Part shown: piece after piece, positions 60,194 to 64,000 of the stretch | Layout of the letters: the number at the start of each line of letters is the position of its first letter | Numbering within the stretch: the first letter of the stretch is position 1 | Origin: Variimorphobacter saccharofermentans | Lineage (GTDB): Bacteria; Bacillota; Clostridia; Lachnospirales; Lachnospiraceae | Assembly (NCBI RefSeq): GCF_014174405.1 | Contig: NZ_JACEGA010000001.1 | Coordinates: forward strand, 2,819,001-2,883,000 | DNA: 64,000 nt | Direction: 5' to 3' | Notes under the pieces: model-generated | What the model was told of the DNA's origin: nothing | What the model saw: the letters and a program-made list of their open reading frames with translations, nothing else | Database searches by the model: none | Position numbers and translations under genes: made by a program

Positions 60194-60399
60194 TTGATAG
60201 CCTCCCGCTCATCGGAGGCTCCGCCTTTTTTAACCCATTCGTCTATATCAGCAGCTTTGAAACGCCAGAGTTTTCCCACCTTTGATGCGGGCATACCGCG
60301 CTGATCAATCCAACGCATGACCGTGTGGCGCTTCACGCCAAGATAATCGCAGGCCTCTTGCAGGGATATCCATCTGTATTGAATGTTGTTTTCTGGCAT
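60190..60399 (-). CDS. Excisionase-like helix-turn-helix protein
   Basis: This 69-residue MerR/excisionase-type DNA-binding domain includes WISLQEACDYLGVKRHTVMRWIDQRGMPASKVGKLWRF followed by ADIDEWVKKGG. Such proteins direct excision or regulate an element's genes. The start MPENNIQY has GAGG eight bases upstream; the 23-residue longer frame is ignored. The ATGA overlap with the LuxR gene suggests it may instead be that operon's first regulator. Confidence 0.88.
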   Translation of the reverse strand: MPENNIQYRWISLQEACDYLGVKRHTVMRWIDQRGMPASKVGKLWRFKAADIDEWVKKGGASDEREAIK

Positions 60400-60558
60400 G
60401 GCAAGCACCTCGCTTTCTTTCAAAGGCATATGACTAATCATGTGATAATGATACTCCAGACAAGGCATAAAAGCAATCTCTATTGTAGTTTTATGTAGTA
60501 TTTAGTTGTTTAGCGAATATGGCTCCCCAATAATTGCCTTGCAAATTTTAATAAATTA

Positions 60559-61647
60559 TTATTCCATTTTAATTTTCTCCAGCATTTCTTCTCCCGTAAT
60601 TTTCCCATCAAGGTAATCACTTCGAGCCTGACATGCCATCTTTGCCCACTTGGAGAATTTCTCCAAGGACATGTCCTTGCCGCTAAACTCTTCTGGCAAT
60701 TTACCGTCCGCACGGTAACGGCGAGAGTACACCTTGTTGTACTCGGTCAGGAAAGCGAGCAAATAATCGTTTCCCTGCATGCCCTGATCATAAAACAGCT
60801 TTGCTCCAACCTGTTTGCAGGTGCGATTGCCGTTATAAGGCCGGTCGCAAAAATCCCGCTTACGTTTATCGGTCAACACAAAATAGCGACTACACAGTTT
60901 GCAACGCTTAACGAACCGTGCATTTTTCAGCATTTCGGTAAACTCATAATAAAGCAGCTCATCCAAATACTCAAATAAATAGTATGGCATCAGACTGACG
61001 CCCTCGCCATCTTGGTGCATGATTTCCAAAAGCTCGTCTGTTTCCCGTAGATTCCAATCATGGATATCCTTAAGCGTATCCATATCCACCTTGCCATTTT
61101 TCTTCGGCAGCAACTCGTATTTTATTTTCACAGCAACCTCGGCAAAGCCGGGGTACTCCGATACAAACTCACAAAGCCGCTGGGACATTTCCTTGTCCGA
61201 GTGGCTTTCTTTATCTAAACAGGTGGTAACCGCTTTCGTGCATACCTCCTGTAGCTCTAAAATGTGTTCCAATTCATCGATGCAGGTTGTAAGCGGTCTG
61301 AGCAAGGCGGCCTCAAATTCGTTTTTGGCATGAATGGGTTCTTTCAAAATGTTGTTCAGTAAGCCCACTAAAAAGAAATAAACATAGCGGTGCTTGTCTG
61401 CAATGGTTTCCGCAACATCAAATATTTTGTTTCTGATTGACTGGTAATTTTCCATAATGAGCGGAATGGCTTTCGTTTCGGTGAGCAATGTTGTGTATTT
61501 CTCGAAATCCATTTCCACAAATTCAATCAGTCCATTTCCAATAAACTTTTGCGCGTACTGAGTCACCTTGTCCGGATAGGCATAAGCCATGGAGTAAAAC
61601 AGCTTATCGCTTCCCTCGAAAACTTTGATCAGTGGATATTGTTCCAT
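60559..61647 (-). CDS. DUF6076 family protein with C-terminal zinc-binding motif
   Basis: The 362-residue protein is mostly helical and unrecognised in function. A C-terminal zinc cluster CKLCSRYFVLTDKRKRDFCDRPYNGNRTCKQVG (three cysteine groups) and a following tail SLEKFSKWAKMACQARSDYLDGKI are typical of DUF6076 proteins found on ICEs. GAGGAG six bases before ATG 61647 supports this start over a TTG 38 codons upstream that has no ribosome binding site. It points away from the AAA gene, with 168 bases between their starts. Confidence 0.8.
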   Translation of the reverse strand: MEQYPLIKVFEGSDKLFYSMAYAYPDKVTQYAQKFIGNGLIEFVEMDFEKYTTLLTETKAIPLIMENYQSIRNKIFDVAETIADKHRYVYFFLVGLLNNILKEPIHAKNEFEAALLRPLTTCIDELEHILELQEVCTKAVTTCLDKESHSDKEMSQRLCEFVSEYPGFAEVAVKIKYELLPKKNGKVDMDTLKDIHDWNLRETDELLEIMHQDGEGVSLMPYYLFEYLDELLYYEFTEMLKNARFVKRCKLCSRYFVLTDKRKRDFCDRPYNGNRTCKQVGAKLFYDQGMQGNDYLLAFLTEYNKVYSRRYRADGKLPEEFSGKDMSLEKFSKWAKMACQARSDYLDGKITGEEMLEKIKME

Positions 61648-61815
61648 AGGCGCTCCTCTCGCAAATAATCGATTTTCCTCAAACCAGCGTTTCTGCGATT
61701 CGCTGTGTATTTCTGTTTCTGGATATAGGACAATGGTATCACAAGGAATAGAAGTTTTCAATATTCGATTTATTGCACCTTTTAAAGCAAATTGAATTAA
61801 GAGGAGGAATCACAA

Positions 61816-62916
61816 ATGTCAAGAAAGTTAAAAACCATGGATGCGGAAACCTTGATGACCACACCCATGGAGCCGCTGAAATTTATTGTCAGCGGTTTGC
61901 TGCCTGAAGGACTGCATGTGCTGGCAGGCTCACCGAAAATTGGCAAGAGCTGGCTGGCACTGTGGATCTGCTTACAGGTGGCAAAGGGTGAAAAGGTATG
62001 GGGATTTGAAACGCTACGAAGCAAAGTCCTGTATCTGTGTTTAGAGGACAGCTTCGTCCGTATCCAAAGCAGGCTGTTTGAAATTACCGATGAAGCACCG
62101 TCGACACTACACTTTGCGATTATGAGCGATGCTATCGGTCATGGTCTGGAAAACCAAATTGAAAGCTTTATCAAAGAGCACCCTGGCACAGGACTGATTG
62201 TGATTGACACCCTGCAAAAGGTTCGCAAAACCGTTTCCGCAAATGTCAATCCCTATGCCTCCGATTATGATGACATCAACGCACTGAAGCAAATTTCGGA
62301 CCGTCACCATCTTGCTATCCTGCTCGTACATCATCTTAGAAAAACAGGCGATGCTGATCCGCTCAATATGATTTCGGGCACCAGTGGTATTGCTGGTGGT
62401 GCTGATACAAACTTTGTATTGCAAAAAGATAAGCGAACTGGAAATACCGCAAAGCTCATCTGCACCGGCAGGGATATCGAGGGGCGGGAATTGTTCTTGG
62501 AGTTCAACAGGAACAAATTTTTATGGGAGCTGCTGGAACCGATTGAAATGGGGCAGCTAATCATACCGGATGAAATTTTTCTTCTCTGTAATTTTATAAA
62601 ATCGGCGGACAGCTTCACGGGGACGGCAACCGAGCTGATAGAAAAACTCAATCTCGATTGCAGCCCTGCAATTCTGAAAAAGAAAATCATCAAGCACATG
62701 GAGCATCTTCAAAAAAACGGTATTCATTATTCGGAGAACAGGACTTTTGAGCGGCGAGAATTTACTCTCCGTTATGACGGTAATGACGATATGACGGCAC
62801 AATTAAGCCCCCAAAACTTGCCGTCTTTGCCGTCAGCACCGTCACAGGGCTGCAATCTCGCCGCCGTTGCCCCCTGTTCGCCCCTGTATGGCGAGATTGA
62901 GGGTGGAGTGGGATAA
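61816..62916 (+). CDS. RepA-like AAA/RecA-fold ATPase
   Basis: The 366-residue protein has a RecA-type core: Walker A AGSPKIGKSWLAL (about 35-47), Walker B GLIVIDTLQKVR, and LLVHHLRKTGD with the sensor histidine; the pattern FLEFNRNKFLWELLEP follows. RepA-like helicases of this type occur on mobilizable elements and plasmids and may help replication or transfer. The C-terminus is low-complexity (Ser/Pro rich). GGAGG is seven bases before ATG. It precedes mobC and the relaxase. Confidence 0.9.
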   Translation: MSRKLKTMDAETLMTTPMEPLKFIVSGLLPEGLHVLAGSPKIGKSWLALWICLQVAKGEKVWGFETLRSKVLYLCLEDSFVRIQSRLFEITDEAPSTLHFAIMSDAIGHGLENQIESFIKEHPGTGLIVIDTLQKVRKTVSANVNPYASDYDDINALKQISDRHHLAILLVHHLRKTGDADPLNMISGTSGIAGGADTNFVLQKDKRTGNTAKLICTGRDIEGRELFLEFNRNKFLWELLEPIEMGQLIIPDEIFLLCNFIKSADSFTGTATELIEKLNLDCSPAILKKKIIKHMEHLQKNGIHYSENRTFERREFTLRYDGNDDMTAQLSPQNLPSLPSAPSQGCNLAAVAPCSPLYGEIEGGVG

Positions 62917-63147
62917 CCCCTCACCTAACCCGAATAAACCCGTAAATTGAGCCGCTGTTGCGGACAACTTCGGATTCGTCCTTGTTTCCGATGAAATGTG
63001 AGCGCTTCGGCTGCTATTTCTCACCCCTTGGGTGAGGCGAGCAGAGCGTCGGGCTATACGCCCGCCACAGTTCGCTCGGGGCAGAAGCCCCGGACCCCAC
63101 TTTATGGAGCGCCGTTGTCGCAATGAAAATCGAAAGGAGAACCGCCA
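62917..63147. promoter_or_regulatory. Candidate origin of transfer (oriT) region upstream of mobC
   Basis: The non-coding stretch holds three hairpins: CTCACCC/GGGTGAG at 63020-63036, CGGGC/GCCCG at 63050-63064 and CGGGGC/GCCCCG at 63077-63092. An oriT with inverted repeats next to mobC is the usual place in MOBP systems. The nick site cannot be located by eye. AAAGGAG at 63134-63140 serves mobC. Confidence 0.5.
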
Positions 63148-63453
63148 ATGAAAAAGAAACCCTTTGCCTTTCGCATCAGCGAAAGCACCTATCAAACACT
63201 GAAACAAAAATCCAAGCGTGGCAAGGTTACCATGACGGAATTTTTAGAACGAGCCATAACCGATAAGGAAATCGTTGTGGTAGACGGGATGCAGGAGCTT
63301 ATCAGTGAGCTAAAAGCCATCGGCAGAAACCTCAATCAGCTTACCACTCTGGCTAATATGGGGAAAGTGGATGCCGTTTACCTTGCAGAAACCAAGGCGC
63401 AGCTAAGCGGTATCTATGAAAAGCTGTCTGCTCTTTGTGAGGTGAATCGGTAA
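63148..63453 (+). CDS. mobC: MobC-like relaxosome accessory protein
   Basis: The 101-residue protein has an N-terminal ribbon-helix-helix (KKKPFAFRISESTYQTLKQKSKRG) and a MobC-like helix ELISELKAIGRNLNQLTTLANMG. MobC binds oriT and opens DNA for the relaxase. The stop overlaps the relaxase ATG (TAATG). AAAGGAG lies upstream. Confidence 0.9.
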   Translation: MKKKPFAFRISESTYQTLKQKSKRGKVTMTEFLERAITDKEIVVVDGMQELISELKAIGRNLNQLTTLANMGKVDAVYLAETKAQLSGIYEKLSALCEVNR

Positions 63454-64000
63454 TGGCAACAATCAACTTCATCCCCTGTAAAAAGCAAAACGCTTTCTCT
63501 ATGCGCAATGAACTCAAATATATTTTGCAGGATTTCAAGGTGTGCATCGAGCCAGAAAAATTAAATTGTGACCACACCGTCAACTATCAAACCTATTCCG
63601 AGTATGCGGATAAGACCGGCTGTATCCGCTTAATCTCCGGTAAGGACTGCTGTCCAGAAACAGCTTTTCAAGAATTTATGGCGACCAAAAACAGCTTTAA
63701 AAAGGCTGATCAAACCATGTTTTATCATTACGACCAAGCCTTTAAGGATGGTGAAACCATCTCACCCAAAACCGCACATGAGATTGCTGTTAAATTTGCG
63801 GAGGATAATTATCCCGGTTATGAGGTAGTCATCGCCACCCATGTGGACAACGAGCATCTGCACTCCCACTTTATTATTAACTCGGTCAGCTTTAAAACAG
63901 GAAAGAAATTGCATCAAGGCCCCAAAACACTATTAAAGCTTCGGGCATATTCAGACCAAATTTGTCAGCAATATGGGCTGACTACTCTGGAACCGTACAC
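63453..64000 (+). CDS. Relaxase/mobilization nuclease, N-terminal part (cut by window end)
   Basis: The frame from ATG 63453 begins MATINFIPCKKQNAFSMRNE and runs open to the window end (182 codons). The active-site histidines are in ATHVDNEHLHSHFIINS (HUH-type motif of MOBP relaxases), which bind the metal that activates DNA cleavage; the nucleophile tyrosine is expected near the N-terminus, where YILQDFKVC and YQTYSEY occur. A relaxase of this kind nicks oriT and pilots the strand to a recipient cell. The C-terminal part lies outside the window. Confidence 0.93.
   Translation, partial: MATINFIPCKKQNAFSMRNELKYILQDFKVCIEPEKLNCDHTVNYQTYSEYADKTGCIRLISGKDCCPETAFQEFMATKNSFKKADQTMFYHYDQAFKDGETISPKTAHEIAVKFAEDNYPGYEVVIATHVDNEHLHSHFIINSVSFKTGKKLHQGPKTLLKLRAYSDQICQQYGLTTLEPY

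Larger units (their letters stand above)
58712..64000. mobile_element. Left part of a mobilizable integrated element (cut by window end)
   Basis: From about 58.7 kb the G+C content and codon choice rise clearly over the AT-rich chromosome. The contents are typical of mobilizable/Tn1549-like elements: an excisionase-like HTH, a DUF6076 protein, a RepA-type ATPase, MobC and a MOBP-like relaxase. No integrase and no direct-repeat att site were identified; the integrase is probably beyond the window. The exact left end is not defined; the hairpin at 58712 is the closest visible mark. Confidence 0.75.

Noticed and set aside
62842..63207. 121-codon minus-strand frame over the oriT candidate region
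   Set aside because: It is antisense to the end of the RepA-like gene and the start of mobC, and low-complexity (Arg/Ser rich) from GC-rich hairpins.

Overview
The window looks like the chromosome of a low-GC, spore-forming, anaerobic Gram-positive bacterium of the Lachnospiraceae (Lachnoclostridium/Anaerocolumna-like). Evidence: an alpha/beta-type SASP and a GerW/YtfJ sporulation protein, strong AGGAGG-type ribosome binding sites, ATG/GTG/TTG starts, a long 2-hydroxyacyl-CoA dehydratase activase-type protein, and type IV pilus genes without an outer-membrane secretin. No rRNA, tRNA or CRISPR array was seen. The last 5.3 kb is visibly richer in G+C and has the gene content of a mobilizable element. 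The genus is an inference from gene content.

Layout. 0-2.7 kb: SASP, citrate synthase, a CmpB-type membrane protein. 2.7-11.6 kb: a cell-surface block with an Ig-repeat L,D-transpeptidase, two large polytopic GT-C-like proteins (one DUF2298), two GT2 glycosyltransferases and UDP-galactopyranose mutase; it probably builds a galactofuranose-containing surface glycan. 12.3-27 kb: a ten-gene minus-strand type IV pilus operon in the order pilB, pilC, pilA, a pilM-pilN fusion, pilO, four minor pilins that resemble the GspI/K/H/J tip complex (the GspK-like one is 705 residues), and a 1334-residue DUF5057 protein. It has an internal promoter before pilC and a long stem-loop after the major pilin. 27-32 kb: recG, then a plus-strand GntR(YtrA-type)-ABC transporter operon behind a consensus promoter that is overlapped by a near-perfect palindrome. 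32-42 kb: housekeeping and hypothetical genes (DUF1653, fatty-acid kinase FakA-like, Asp23, rpmB, gerW with its DUF2953 partner, a rhomboid-like protein, corA with a structured leader, LysM). 42-53 kb: giant activase, APC permease, a nitroreductase remnant, ung, hisF, hisH, a zinc-ribbon acidic membrane protein, cheW. 53.6-58.5 kb: small membrane and DUF proteins, an Fpg/Nei-like glycosylase, a DJ-1 protein, two hydrolases and an acetyltransferase remnant. 58.7-64 kb: the left part of a mobilizable element (LuxR fused to a 12-TM MFS-like domain, an excisionase-like HTH, DUF6076, a RepA-like ATPase, MobC, and a relaxase cut by the window end).

The least explained signal is a set of long imperfect palindromes of about 130-190 bp between genes: 7.2 kb, 27.3 kb, two tandem copies at 31.8-32.2 kb, and a different family at 29.6 kb with a half-copy at 41.9 kb. 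They look like foldback (MITE-like) elements or structured RNAs. The most interesting protein system is the pilus operon with its oversized GspK-like tip pilin and its DUF5057 protein.
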